Origin: DATLFS01 sp035540935
GTDB taxonomy: Bacteria > Actinomycetota > CADDZG01 > WHSQ01
NCBI GenBank assembly: GCA_035540935.1
Contig: DATLFS010000058.1
Location: forward strand, 1 to 22,438
Reading direction: 5' to 3'
DNA length: 22,438 nucleotides
Below are positions 22,242 through 22,438 of the stretch, piece after piece. The stretch's first letter is position 1, and the number at the start of each line of letters is the position of its first letter. Made by a program: the position numbers and the translations under genes. The notes under the pieces were generated by a model. That model did no database searches. It was not told the DNA's origin and saw only the letters and a list, made by a program, of their open reading frames with translations.

Positions 22242-22438
22242 CGGCGGTCGTCGTCGGCGGAGGGATCACCGGCCTCGTCGCGGCGCGCCGCCTCCGGCAA
22301 CTCGGCATCGACGTGATCGTCCTGGAGGAGGGGCGCCGCCCGGGCGGGAAGATCGCGACGCTGTCCCTCGGCGGCGCGCTGGTCGAGGGCGGGCCGGACT
22401 GGTTCGTGACGCGACGCCCCGAGGCGATCGGCCTCTGC
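22238..22438 (+). CDS. hemY: HemY-type (proto/copro)porphyrinogen oxidase, N-terminal part
   Basis: The gene runs off the right edge, leaving 67 residues. VVVGGGITGLVAARRL (4-19) is a Rossmann FAD-binding motif, followed by the acidic VLEE strand end. RPGGKIATL and LVEGGPDWFVTRRPEA match the start of HemY/CgoX oxidases. These use oxygen to oxidise coproporphyrinogen III (coproporphyrin branch, usual in actinobacteria) or protoporphyrinogen IX. The 4-bp overlap with hemE supports a heme role. Another FAD amine oxidase is less likely. Confidence 0.82.
   Translation, partial: MTAVVVGGGITGLVAARRLRQLGIDVIVLEEGRRPGGKIATLSLGGALVEGGPDWFVTRRPEAIGLC

Overview
This 22.4-kb window is G+C-rich chromosomal DNA (about two thirds G+C or more by eye, not computed), densely packed with housekeeping genes. 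The run glmM-glmS-nnr-alr-alpha/beta hydrolase-tsaE-tsaB-rimI-tsaD-groES-groEL, a CIRCE/HrcA site before groESL, TANNNT-type -10 boxes and likely leaderless genes all suggest an actinobacterium. It is probably an uncultured or deep-branching lineage; I cannot name the genus. I see no mobile element, CRISPR array, tRNA or rRNA gene.

Layout. (1) Bases 3-191, + strand: the tail of an unrecognised protein with an HELAH motif. (2) Bases 193-4693, - strand: a tight operon sat, alkaline-phosphatase-superfamily phosphodiesterase, cysC, PHP phosphatase, GNAT acetyltransferase. Sat and CysC make PAPS, and the PHP protein resembles enzymes that recycle PAP to AMP. Direct repeats of GGAGTG with 11-17-11 spacing lie in the sat upstream region. 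(3) Bases 4823-5485, - strand: an unrecognised 220-aa protein. The 397-bp divergent region beyond it holds a perfect palindrome, a - strand promoter and a compact hairpin followed by U5. (4) Bases 5883-6998, + strand: a secreted coiled-coil M23 endopeptidase, then a strong terminator. (5) Bases 7087-21167, - strand: glmM down to groEL. M29 aminopeptidase and family-4 uracil-DNA glycosylase genes sit between the hydrolase and tsaE. (6) Bases 21228-22438, + strand: hemE and the start of a HemY-type oxidase.

How the genes work together. GlmM and GlmS belong to the amino-sugar route to UDP-GlcNAc, and Alr supplies D-alanine, so this block feeds peptidoglycan synthesis. Nnr repairs hydrated NAD(P)H. 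TsaB/TsaD/TsaE make t6A37 on tRNA, with the RimI acetyltransferase between them. GroES/GroEL form the heat-shock-controlled chaperonin.

The most notable signal is a glmS ribozyme (19622-19774, - strand) in the 5' leader of glmS. All the main sequence blocks and helices can be traced, and it carries an extra hairpin inside the core. Glucosamine-6-phosphate-dependent self-cleavage is known mainly from Firmicutes, so this G+C-rich variant in an actinobacterial setting deserves a test. The second candidate is the palindrome/promoter/structured-leader module at 5555-5677.
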